DNA of 64,000 bases from Megascapheus bottae. Its lineage: Eukaryota > Chordata > Mammalia > Rodentia > Geomyidae. The stretch covers positions 30,980,001 through 31,044,000 of the forward strand of contig JANJXV010000013.1 of NCBI GenBank assembly GCA_024803745.1, in the 5' to 3' direction. A program made the translations under genes and the position numbers. This document shows positions 26,201 to 39,722 of the stretch, one piece after another. The notes below the pieces were generated by a model, which worked only from the letters and a program-made list of their open reading frames with translations, did no database searches and was not told where the DNA came from. Within the stretch, counting starts at the first letter, position 1; every line of letters starts with the position of its first letter.

Positions 26201-29200
26201 TTTATGTGTTAGCAGAAAAATGTTTCCAAACTATGGAGATGAACCAGGGAGAGAAAAAACAAGTTTATTCATTTTGTTGAACTTCCCAACCAAGAAATTG
26301 CTTAAGAAAACAAGCAGCCCTCCTTGAGTAAAAGTGGCTTGTCAGTTATTGAAAGGAAAAAAAAACAAAACGTAAACAAAAACAAAACGTAGAAGCAATT
26401 CATAGTTGGAGAGAAAACAAAGAAATCCTGTCTGAGTTCTGGATTTTGTTGTAATCCTATCCCACTTTGTAAAATGCCCACACTGGGACTTCTTAATGAC
26501 TTGTTTTTAAATATAGTACTGACTAGACCATTTAAGAAGGGGAAGAAAGGCTTTAGGATACATGAGCAAGTAAGTTATTAGGGTTTTCTAAGTAGGATAA
26601 TAAGCTATGTTCCTAGAACCACTTGAAGCCATTTATGTCACCAGCCAAAAACCAGTCCCTGAGGTTACCTTTGTGGTATTGAGTTTCATAGTAATTAGTG
26701 TTACTGCCAGCAAAACCACTTAGTATGAGGTCATCTCATGAATGGAAGGAAAAGTAAGTTCTGGGTCTTAGACTTCTCCAGAAATCACTTGAAGAAATTT
26801 GATAAAATAACTATTCAAGCAGTTGCTTGTCCATAGGTCTTTCCATTGCCTCTTTGGTTATATTTTGTAGTCAAAACAAACCACTGTCATTGTGACAGAA
26901 GAAAATAATGATATGGTTAAGTATTGAGCTCAGTTCTCAGCAGACGTTATCTTGAAATATCTGATAAAATTTATGATCCCTACCGAACAGGAAGTGAGAT
27001 GAGAGAGTTAAGCGAAACCCAGAGTCATTTGACTTAGGAACCTTCAATTTTCCTTTTATAATGCTATCTGCATAATGCATTTCACTCTTAACATTTACAT
27101 AATGAATATTATCTTCTGGACTTCTTTTGGAGAAAAGTTTCCTAACTCTGTGTGCTTTTAGGTGGGATATTTGTCATTTTTCTAGTCCTTCTTGGTCTTC
27201 ATTAAGATTTTATTTTTAAGCAACTTTTATTCAATTGCACTTTTCCCACATACATGGAGGCATAATTGACAAAAATTTTCTTTAGAGACAATATGCAATC
27301 TGATGCTTTTATAAGTATGTATACTATCAAATGATTGACATTTGAAAATGAATTAACATACCATCAACTCAGGGTTACCGTGGGTGTGGGGGTGTGGATG
27401 TGTGCATGTGCAAATGCTGAGATCCACTCTCTTAGCCAAGTTCAAGTGTGCAATCTATCATGACAAATCAATGATTGTCATTAGCTTTCATATCATGAAT
27501 ATATGAACTATACAAATACATGAAATTTTTATACCTTTTGACCAATACCAACCATTCTACTCTCTGTTCTTGTGTTCTCATGGCAAAATTTAATATAGAC
27601 CTAGAAAAATCACATAAAATGAATATATTACTCAATAAATTATCATAAAGCAAATACTTTTAATCATTCAAATCAGGAAATGCTGTATCATCAGCCATTC
27701 TAATGTCCACCTATGTGTCCCAACCTAGAGATGCCTCATTTGTCCACAAATGCAATGTCTCTCTTGAATGTTTTGGCATTTGCTTCTTTACTGTAGCAGC
27801 TTAAGGTATCAGTACTCACATGTGTATCTTATGATGCTTCCAATTGCATTTCTTATTTTTTTACATTTTCTTTTTTCTCCTTTAGGCAAATCATTTCAGT
27901 AACTACAAATTCACTCCTCAGCACAAATCCTGTACTAAGGGATCTCCACTCATTTTGGCTGTCTGACACCCATTCTCTTGTAAATTTCTCAGGAAGGACT
28001 CATGGGGACAATAGTCCCTGAATTGTGAAATGTTGACAGCACTTTAAGTCCTTTCTTTAAATTTGAAAATCAGCCTCTTTAAACAGAGCATTCTTAGCTC
28101 ATGCCATCTTTACTATATCTGCAAGGCTTTGATGGCAAATATGATTTTCTTTTCTTTACAAGTAATTTGGTATTTTTTCCCAGATGCAAGTTTAGTTTCT
28201 TTGATTATTTCACACTGTCGGTTGTTTGTTCTGAGACAGTCCCCCAACCCCACCCCAGGGAAAATATAATTTGATCTTCCCATTCATCATTTCTTTTAAA
28301 TACCAAGTAATCTTTCTTCCCAAACACCAGTGTCTCTTGCCTATAATACTGTCTTGTCAGGAAGCTGAGATCTGGCAGATTACAGTTTGAAGACAGATGT
28401 CTTCAGAAAAGTCTATGAAATAACATCTTCAGAATAGCTAACCAAAAGCTGGAATGGAGGCATAACAAACCATCCAAGCAAACATAGTCCCTGAGTTCAG
28501 ACCTAGGTACCACCAAAAAATACTTAGAAAGTTAAATTGTAGGTGTTCAAATACCACTTCTTCTTGATCCACTCATCAACTGAGGGACATCTAGGTTGGT
28601 TCCATATCTTTGCTATGGTACATAGTACTGCAACGAACATTGTTGTGCTGGTGGATATAGTATGTCTTTGTTTCTGGATGATTGGGTAAATGCCAAGTAG
28701 TGGAATTGCTGGGTCATAGGGGAGCTCTATGTTTAGACTTTTGAGGAACTGCCATACTGCTTTCCATAGTGGCTGAACGAGTTTGCACTCCCACCAACAG
28801 TGTAGTAGGGATCCCTCCTGGCCACATCCCCTCCAGCATCTGTTGTTATTCGTTTTCTTGATCCTGGACATTCTAACTGGAGTGAGGTGGAATCTTAGAG
28901 TTTTGATTTGCATTTCTTTTATGACCAGAGATGTTGAGTATTTCTTCATGTGTCTATAGGCCATTTTTGTTTCTTCTTCAGAGAAGACTCTCTTTAAGTC
29001 TTTGGCCCATCTTTTAATGGGATGATTGTTACTTTGGAGATTGGTTTTGGATTCATTCAATTTTTTGAGCTGTTGACATATTTTAGATATGAGGCCTTTG
29101 TCTGTTGCATGGTTGGTGAAGATCCTCTCCCACTCTGTAGGCTTCCTAACTAGTTTACTAGCTATGTTCTTTGCCATACAAAAGCTCTGCAGTTTAATGC

Positions 29201-32200
29201 AGTCCCACAAGATGTGGTGTTTGTACACAATGGAATTCTATGCTGCTGTCAGAAAGAATGACATTGCCCCATTTGTTAGGAAATGAAAAGACTTAGAAAA
29301 GATCATATTAAGTGAAGTAAGCCAGACTCAAAGGAACTTAGGCTCAATGGTTTCCCTCATTTGTCATAATCAGTATAAACCTTGGGCTCTCCTAGCAGAG
29401 ATTTGCAATAGAGCAAAACCTTGATACAAAAGGCCATATAGTAGACGCTAAATGAAAGGATCTCCAGGATATAGAAACATAAGCCATATAATGAATGATT
29501 GTTGTTCTTAAGGTACTATGTTATCTCTCATCTCTTTTGCTGTCCCTTGGTTATCTCATATTGTTACAGTATCTCACTTTGTTAACTGATATATCAGATA
29601 TATTTGTATTTGGTTATTTGAAATTGGATAGGGAACGGGGGAAAACAAGATGAGGGGTGGAGGTGGGGGGAGGGAAATGGGGACCAAGACATGTGAAAGG
29701 GTATCAATGTATGGGAATTAATGCACCATCTATCTGACAAATATCATGTAACCCTTCTATTAATTACAATAAAAAATATATGGAAAAAAGACATAAAGAT
29801 GCTATCAGCTTAAAAAATTGTAGGTGTTTTATTATTTTTAACTTTTTTATTTTTAAAATTGTATTTTTTAATATCTTCATGTTGTTGTACAATGAATCTT
29901 GTAGGATTTTTTCCTAAGTACTTAATCTTTTCTTTTGTTTTGGATTCCTTCCTTTAGGTCTTTTATTATGCATATATCAAATCCTCCTTTCCTGTCCTCT
30001 TGAATCTTTCTCATAAATCTTCTTTACATATATTAACATTTTTAATTTTCTCCTTCAGTTTTTATTTTCAAATTTCTTAGCTTCTAATTAGTGTAATTCC
30101 TCATATTTTGTGCCATTTCTAGATGACTTTTGTTCATTAAAAGTACTTATAAATAGAAAATAGATATTAAGAAAAATGAAATATAGTATGTTTCATCTTG
30201 TGGGGGATATCGCTAAGGCAGGTATTTTGCTACTTATGCTGTTTTTGCCTTAAAATCATTTTATGTCTACATAGTAATAGTCCTGTTCCTATGTCACTGT
30301 ATATGTCGAAACAGTGATAATGGAAATACATATATTCAAAGCTCTTATGAATGACTGCACCTAGCAATTTCCATGTGGAAAGATCACAATTCTAATGGTA
30401 AGCAATAATTTCTTCCAACTGTTTGCTAAAAGTATTGGTGGTCCCAGCTAGGAAATTTTTTTCTAGTTTGGAATTTTAAAAATAAAGCTAGTATCTGAGC
30501 ATTTTTTAGAACCCAATGTCATGAGTAATAAAGCTCAAAATAAGTTACTCTTGTGTAATCTGATAAGACTTGTAATAGACTGATTGGTAGTTTTCTGTGC
30601 TGCGGGTAGTAAATCAAGATTTATACACATAGAATAACTTTTCATATAAGAAGTATCACACAACAGAAATAATTATCAATTAATTAATATGGATTTCTAA
30701 GTGTGAACACTAACCAAAAGACTGTAGAATCTATTACTAAAAATTAGATTTTACAAATTGAAGATAGATACAAAGATTGACAATATAATGGATACAAAAA
30801 TGATATTCTAAAATTCCATAAGTAATGAGGGATTCATTTTTGTCACTAAACTCTATCAATATCTCTAATATCTGATACTAGTCTTACATTCTTGGTAAAT
30901 ATGGTTGATTAACATTTTAAACAATCCCACAAAATATTCTCAAAATTATTATTTTGAAGTATATTAGATTTTAACCAAACTCTTCAATAAATAAATATAA
31001 GGGAATATTTGAATGGAATGTTGAATCTGGCATGTATAGCAGAATGGGAATACTTAACATTTGTTTAAAAGTATAACTTTGTGAAAGCAAAATATTTGCA
31101 TTTACAAATTAACTGCATTCATGCAAGCAAGTTTATACAATTATATTAAGATGCACTGAACTTAGATCTTCGGTATTAGGAAAATCTGGTCCCATACTTC
31201 CACCTCATCTTCTTGGATTATTGTCTTGCTTCGAACAACATCAGAATTGATCTCTAATGAGAGGTACATTTATACACATCCTCATTTCTTTAAGACCTCA
31301 CAAATGGTTTCTAAATAAGCCAAAGAAGTATTCTTAGATTTATTTCTACCATGTTTCCATGGTGGATTAGATTTGGAGTGGACAAGTAAATATTTAGAGT
31401 CATAATGAATCAACAGCAGTCTTCTTAGCACAATTGACTTTTATGAGGAAATGATGACATTTTTAAGGTTTTTCTAAACTGGTACTAAATAAAGTCAGTT
31501 TTTCATGATTGGAATTGCTGAGTTCCCTTCTTGTGATGCATTATACTCTATATGCATAGACGTTTATGTTGTACATCCTACACCATATTGAAGACAGAAG
31601 CAGTAGAAAAATAATATCCCCTGCCTGTTATTGCTGGTGATACCAAGCCACAGGCCTCATATTTATAAAAGCTACTCAACATCTAGAAAACAAAAGATTT
31701 GTTCTCTGACTAATATGTGCAACTTGAATCTCAGCAAAACTTGTTTGATTTACTCTGATCATATGAGAAACCAAGGAGTGTAGGATAGAGGAAAGTAAAG
31801 CCTGGGCACTTTCCCTCAGCTCTTATGCTCTTTTACTCAAGGCTAGTGTTCTAACACTTTGAGCCACAGCTCTACTACTGATTGCTGAGTGGTTAATTGC
31901 AGTTAAAAATCTCATTGGGGCCTTTCTGTGTGGGCTGACTTTGAACCTTAGTCCTCAAATCTCAGCCTCCTGAGTAGGTAAGATAACTGGCACGAGCCAC
32001 TGGCACCTGATTTTCCATCGTTGCTTTTAAAAAATTCTAAGTCATTTCCTACTGATAGCATCTACTCTTTTCTTCTTAGCTGTAAGAATTATTATATATA
32101 CTGTACTTTAATTGAATTATTTTTATAATCTCCTTATATCTAGTCCTAATGTCAATTATTCTTTCTTATTTTTATTTTTTAATTTTATTGTTGGGTTTAT

Positions 32201-35200
32201 CTATAGAGAGGTTACAGTTACATTTGTCAGGTAGTGGGTGCATTACTTCTCACACATTGATATCCCTTCTCATGTTTTTGTCCCTGTTTCGATCCCTCCA
32301 CCCCCTCCCAATCATCTTGTTTCCCCCCCTTCCCTTCCCTATTTCAAATAAACAAACAAATGTATATACAATATGCCAGGTAACAAAATAAGATACAGTA
32401 ACCACATGAGATTAACCATAAGGGGAAAAAAGAGGAAAGAAAAAAACAGTACATTAAGAAAAACAAATAGAAAGATAAATTTCTTGTTTCCATATCCTAG
32501 AGTTCATTTGGTTTAGTCTCATCCTATATGACCTTATGTGCACAGATTTTGAGCTTATTGTAATCCTCTGCTAGGAGAATCCTAGATGTGTACTAATTAT
32601 TACAAATGAGGGAAACCATTGGTGAACCTATGTTCCTTTGGGTCTGTCTTACTTCACTTAATATGATTTTTTTCCAAGTCTTTCCATTTCCTTATGAATG
32701 GGGCAATGTCATTCTTTCTGATCGCAGGTATAGAATTCCATTGTGTATAAACACCACATCTTTTTGATCCATTCATCTACTGAGGGGCATCTGGGTTGGT
32801 TCCATAACTTAGCAATGATAAATAATGCTGCAATGAACATTGTTGTGCCAGTACCTTTAGTCTGCCCTTGTTTCTGAACATTTGGGAAAATGTCAAGGAG
32901 TAGAATTGCTGGGTCATAGAGGAACTCTATGTTTAGTCTTTTGAGGAATCATTATACTGCTTTCTGTAGTGGCCGAACAAGTTTGCATTCCCACCAACAA
33001 TGTAGCAGCATTCCCTTCTGTCCACATCCTTGCTACCAGCATCTGTTGTTATTAGATTTCTTGATCATGGCCATTCTAACTAGAGTGAGGTAGAATCTCA
33101 ACGCTGTTTTCATTTGCATTTCTTTTATGGCCAGAGATGTTGAGCATTTCTTCATGGGTCTATAAGCCATTTTTATTTCCTCTTCAGAGAACTCTCTCTT
33201 ATGTTGACTATTCTTGAAATGCCAAGGTTGATCAGAGTCTGATTGTGTATTTTTTCTGGGCTATGGAGTTACATGAATTTCATTGGGAACATGAACTTCT
33301 TGGCCACAATCATTTCTGTGTAATGGACTGCCTGATGCTTACTTGAAATGGGTCTCAATGTGCTATATTTACTTCTATTTCCTTTTCATTCAGTCTCTTT
33401 TCAGTTCATAGCCACATATGGATGGCTGTCTGACCCTCAGTGAAATAAATACTCTTTTCATTCTAATTCTAAATATGAAAAGCAGAACAAAATAGCTCAT
33501 TTTATTCCCAGTCTCAGATAACAGTTTAAAAAGAAAAACCCAGCCTACTTTTACTCACCAGGAAACCTTTCTAAATCTAGCAGGCGGCTGTAGGTTATAT
33601 TACTACAAGGATGTGTTCACTTAGGTATTTTATTTCTTCATACCTTCCTGGAAAACCATAGGCCACTCTATTCTGGGTCCTATGAAATCAGAAGCTCAAA
33701 AAAAACACCTTTCTAGGGCTTTTCATGCAATATTTATAAGTTTAGCCTTAGCATAGGATTGGATCATAGGAACAGAGCAAGACTGTTCTGAATTGAAAGA
33801 GGTTTCAGTCTAGAAGAGGAAGCAGGATTAGATATTTATATATGTAAATGAGATCTTTAGAAATTGAGCTTTTCAGAAATTGTAGCTATCATTACAGAGC
33901 ACACAAATTCAGTTCCAATGAATGAGATGAATAAAAATGTGCTTGGGAGTTGTGAGTAGAGGAATTAGATAGCAAGGAGCTAAGAAAGAAAAAAAGTCAG
34001 CTGGGCACCAAGGACTCATATCTGTAGTCTTAGCTACCCAGGAGGTAGATATTTGAAGATTGAAGTTCAAAGCCAGCCTGGGAAAAAGAAGTCCATGAGA
34101 TTCTTATCTCCAATTAGGCACCAAAACCCAGAAATGGCACCGTGTCCCAAAGTTAGTAGAGCACTAGCCTTGAGGACAAAAGCTCAGGGACAGTCCCCTT
34201 GAGTTCAAGGCCCCCAGGACCGGTACCAAAAAGGCCTAAAGAACATTTTCTTATGCGTATGTATAGACATTGATTTTTTGCTCTAATAATTCTAAATTAT
34301 ACTTATTTTCCATTTTGCAAGTATATAAATTGAGACTCAAAAGGAATAAATCATCCACCTTTATATAGCTAGTCAGTTACATCTGGATTATAAAAGAGTT
34401 GGAAATTGAACTGGACTTTGACTAGTATGTGAAGACAAATAAACTCAATATGAAAAAATTTAAAAAAAAACAAGGAACCAGAGAAAATGTAGGAAAGCAT
34501 ACAAGCCAAACATAATATACAGAGAACAACATAATTGCAGTCATTAATTTACTCATGAAAATAGTAAACAAAGATATAAACTAGAATTGGATCCTTGACT
34601 TCTAAGTCAGTGGCTCTAAATTCTCTTTCTCTTTAAGGCATTGAAGCCTTCTGGAAGAGAGATGTCAAGGTGAGCGTCACATGCTGGAGTGGTTGGTCAG
34701 GTGCAGTAGAATAGGAAGCACAGATGACATTCAGAGGAAGACTAAATCATTCAGACCAGGCATTTCCTTCTGAGCTCATTTAGCTATCTGTGAATGAAGG
34801 CTTTTTAAAGCATAAAAAGCAAATATTTGAATGAGTTACATCACAATGTCCATACGATTTTTTCTTCATTTCTGCTTAATGAATGTCCTCAAAAAGTTTA
34901 GAATGGGAATCAATTCCTCAATTAAATAGTGAATTTTGATCTAGTGACTCTCAGTATTCTGCCCTGGTTCTCCAACTGGTGACTTCTGCACCATTCTGGA
35001 TTTCACTTCTATATCCAATTTGTCAGCAAACCCTATTAGCTCTTCCATTAACCTTCACAGCGGACTATTATCTGTAGTGGCTGTCAGCCCAGGCTTACCA
35101 ACAGTGCTTTCTTCCCACTATTTCCCAGTACCTCATACCTACTCTTGAGAAACTAAAGCAATTCTTTTTTTTAATTAAAGAATTTATTAAGATTGATTTT

Positions 35201-36185
35201 TACATCATATTTCAAATGTCATGTTTAACAAACAAGTATTCATGAAGGGAATCTCTGTATACAATCAGGGCACTTAGGTTTTAGAACATAATTAAAGTTA
35301 GGCTGAGGGTTTGTATGTCATAGATACATATTAATCTATGTGATAAAACATTATATCTATAGAATATATAGCCCATAGTAAATACAAAATTACAATTTTA
35401 ATGATACCAATGCATAAAAATAGGACTGTCGTGTGATCCATTCAAGCCTTTCTAGGTATATACATGGAAAAAAATTAAAGTCAACTTACCATACAGATCC
35501 CTACACACCCAGGTATATTGCAGCACTATTCACCATAGTCAACATATGGAATCAGCTTAGGTGCCCACTAACAGATGAATGGACAAAGGAAACATAGTAT
35601 GTATAGGAAATGGAATTTTATTCAGCCAATGAGAAAGAATGAAATATCATTTTCAGGAAAATGAATGAAGCTGGAGATCTTCATGTTAAAATTAACCAGT
35701 GTTAGAAAGATGAATATTACATGTTTTTTTCTCTTATGTGGAATAGAGGAAATGAAAAGGATGTCAAAATAAAAATGTGATGTTATGAATGTGAAGGAGG
35801 ATCAGGCAAAAAGAAGACAAAAAGAGAAAGATAGAGGTAGCCATGATCAATGTAGTTATATGTTCTATTAATGATATTACAATGAGGCAATTACTTTGTA
35901 TGATAATATACTTGAATTTTAAAATGTAAACTAAAGCAATTCTTGAAAGCTACAACTACAGCAGAGTGTTAATGGCTCATGCATGTAATCCTAGTTACTC
36001 AGGAGGCTGAGATCTGAAAATCGTGGTTCAACGCCAACTCCAGAAAGAAAGAGACATCAGAGTCTTATCTCCAATTAGGCACCAAAAAGCCAGAAGTACA
36101 GCTGTGGCTTAAGTGGTAGAGTGCTCTTTCAGTATAAAAAGCACAGCAACAGCTCCCAGGCCTTGAGTTCAAGCCCTAGGACCAG

Positions 36186-36236
<51 letters not shown>

Positions 36237-39200
36237 CAAGTTCATAATTCACAATATCGAAATGCTCCAGTGGATTCTCACTACACATAGAGTAAAATCT
36301 CATGTTCTTATCCTAGTCAAAGCCTTTTAGGATCTAGCTTCCACCCAGGAATTGCTGGTTCCCATTCCTTTTCCTCCTCCTTTTGAAACATGTTAACATT
36401 GATTTCCACTAGATTTGATCATTTCTCTTTCATTTGTCTTACTTTCTTGTTCTAACTCTATCCAAATCTTGAAATAGAATTAGTGTTAGGTATTTTTTTT
36501 ATTGAGAAACTATTGAAAGCCTGGCTCATGGCTATTATTACAGTTACTTGGGAAAAAGACATAGGTAGATCTAAGGGGAGATTTCAGTTTGAGGCCATGG
36601 AAGAAAAACTATACCACAAGATCCTACTTGAAAAATACCTAAATTAAAAGAAAAACTCAGGGTATAACTGAAGTGATAAAAAAAAAAACCTGGGACTCGG
36701 AGTTTGGCCTAGTGGTAGAGTGCTTGCCTAACATGCACAAAGACCCGGGTTCAATTCCTCAGTACCACATACGTAGAAAAAACTGGAAGTGGTGCTGAGG
36801 CTCAAGTGGTAGAGCTCTAGCCTTGAGAAAGTCCAAGGACAGTGCTCAGGCCCTGAGCTCAAGCCCAGGACTGGCAAAAAAAAAATCCTAGAAAGAATGA
36901 GGCTCTAAGTTCAAACATCACTACCACAAAAATGATATGCTTAATATTTTCCTATGCAAGATTAAACATCTAGTATTGAAGGATGCCCATTTGGATGATA
37001 AAATGGTGAATAATTGCAAGAGCTGATCATTACAGAAGTTGCCAACTGCTGGTAGTGGTGGCTCATGCCTGTAATCCTACCTAGTCAGGAGGCTGAGATC
37101 TGAAGATCATGGTTCAAAGCCAGCCTGGGCACTAAAGTCCGTGAGACTGTTGTTTCCAATTAACCACTAGAAGTCAGGAAATGGAGCTGAGTCAAGGGGT
37201 AGGGCAGTATCCTTGAGCTGAAGAGCTCAGGGACAAAGTCCAGGCCCAGAGTCCAAGTCCCAGGACCGACAAAAAAATAAATAAAAGAAGCTACCAACAT
37301 ATCATAGTTACCATTACTTTGGTGAGAAGAGAGTTCTTATGGAAAGGGGCTTATGCAAGAGCTTAAAGCTTTATTTCTTGATATGAGCCATAATCCTAAA
37401 GGTGAAATTAAAACATTCAAGTGTTTCCTTAAGAGTAGAAAGAAGACAAGGAATGCTAGTTTTTGCCACCAGTATTCAACATTAACTTCAAAGTGTTAGC
37501 CAGAGAAATTCATAAGCAATGGGAATGAAGACATCCAAATAAGAAAAATAAATAAATCAATCACTACTTCCAAATAGCCTGATTTGATGTGTAAAAACAA
37601 CTCAATAAAATCAACACAAAAAAGCTATTAGAATGATTACATGAATCCAGCACGAAGTTGTAAGAGACAAGGACATAAACAAAAATCAGTTGTTTATACA
37701 GGCCAGCAATGAACAATCTGAAAAGGAAACCAAGACAATAAATTTTGTTTGCAGCAGCATGCAGAAGAACAGAAGATCTGGGAATAAATTTAACTGACAT
37801 TAAAAATTACACAATGAGAACTACAAAATCTTGCTGGCATTAAAAGTAATAAATAAATAAGTAAAAGTGCACCTATGTGCTTGATTTAATGTCAGCACTA
37901 CCCAATGCAGTTTATAGATTCAATGCTAAATTATAATAACATTTTTATTTATAAATAGCAAAACTCTTCCTCAAATTCATATAAAATAGTGAATGGGTGC
38001 AAACATCAGAACTTATCTGTGGTAATCAGAATACTGTGCAACCTGCCTAAGGATGGACATTGCAGAACAATAGAATTGTTGACCATCTAGATATAAACCC
38101 ACACACCATAGCCAACAAAAATGCCAAGACTATTTAATATAAAACGAACAGTCTCGGCCAGGGGTTTGGCCTAGTGATAGAGTGCTTGCCTAGCATGCAT
38201 AGAGACCTGGGTTCAAGTCCTTGGTACCACATACATAGAAAAAGCTGGAAATGGTGCTGGGGCTCAAGTGGTAGAGCTCTAGCCTTGAGAAAGCCCAAGG
38301 ACTGAAAAAAAAAGATGAGTAAAAAAAAAAAGAACAGTCTCTTCAACAAAAGAAGATGGGCTAATCGCATATTCTGCAAAAAGAACAAAACTAGACCCTC
38401 CCCATCTTTTCTAAAATTAAATTAAAATAAAAAATAAAATAGTTCATTGTATGGTATGTGAATTTTGCTTCAACAAATGAATGCATTAAGCTCTAATAAA
38501 AAAGATAACCTATTATGCCACATATACTTCTTTAATAACTATATGATTGATCCATATGTGAATGTGCTATTTCTTGTATCAAGAGCTAAAATGAAATGAT
38601 ATTATTTCTGAAATAGTCTCTTTGGACAAAATAAAAAGTTGGTGTCTTCCTGGCTTTCCATTATTACATTAATTATGTCATAACATTAGAATTTTCCATC
38701 TTCTGCCACATCTTAAATTCCTTCTAGCCCATTGCCTCTCACTTTGTGACAACTTGTTTATGCATGTGCTTCTTATATTTTACAGACATACTTGGCAAGT
38801 TCAAGACAAGATTGACGCAAACAATGTGGCTTACACAACTGGAAAGCTTAGCTTTCACACTGACTATCCAGCCCTCCATCACCCACCTGGGGTAAGGTGA
38901 GCTTCAGCATTCTTTCCACCAGGCAGGCCAAACACCAATTTTCTCCTTATTTGGAGCCCAAAAGATGAAACATTTTGCTAACTGATTTGTCATAGGTCAA
39001 GCTTCTTTCTTCTAACACAATCGCTCCCCCCCTCAAAAAAGTCCCAATATGTAAATTCTGAATATCTTTGCAATCCTGATAAGACATTTTCATACATCTT
39101 TGAAAACTAGTTTCTTTATGAAAATAAGTCTTGGAATCTTTTGCCTGCATCATGGAAGATTTTAAAAAAGAGCTACCTCTTGGAGTCTTTCTGTAAAAAT

Positions 39201-39671
39201 TTTACTCCAAGAGGATTAGAAAATTAAGTCTGGGGACATAATGTGAAGTTTTACCAAAAAGTCACCTGGCCATCATTTTTATTAAGTTTTGCTCCATTAA
39301 ATAAAATAAAACCCTAAATTCAAGAACTGAGGAAGTAGACACCTCACAGTAAGCTCTTCAAGAATGGCCATATTATCTCCGGAAAACATGTCTCATCCTT
39401 GGATAAGTTGCTCTATGCGGAGAAAAAATCCTCAGAACCCTGCTTTGGTGACTCAAGCCTGTAATCACAAGGCTGAAAGCTGAGGACCACTGGTTCAAAG
39501 TCAGCCTGGGCAGAAAAGTCTGTGAGACTCATCTCCAATAAACTAGAAAAAGCCGTCAGTGATGCTGTGTCTCAAGTAGTACAGCACTAGACTTGAGCCC
39601 AAAAAGAAGGCTCAGGGACAATGACCAGAACCTGAGTTCAAGCCCCAGGACTGGCAAAAAAAAATACATAT

Positions 39672-39722
<51 letters not shown>

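Larger units (their letters stand above)
19230..38785 (+). other. BBOX1: BBOX1 intron 3 (phase 2), 19.6 kb
   Basis: Largest intron, donor GTGAGT and acceptor TATTTTACAG. Repeats are listed separately. Stretches with nothing recognisable: 19240-20300, 20670-22015, 22390-23190, 24890-25320, 25590-27190, 27660-28320, 29830-31790, 33220-33990 and 34430-35145. Confidence 0.9.

Noticed and set aside
28524..29228. 234-codon minus-strand open frame, longest in the window
   Set aside because: It is the inverted ORF2 C-terminal part of a twin-primed L1, not a host gene.
39671..39721. Regularly spaced short repeats that might suggest an array
   Set aside because: Simple GATA microsatellite without spacers. 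CRISPR is not expected in this genome.
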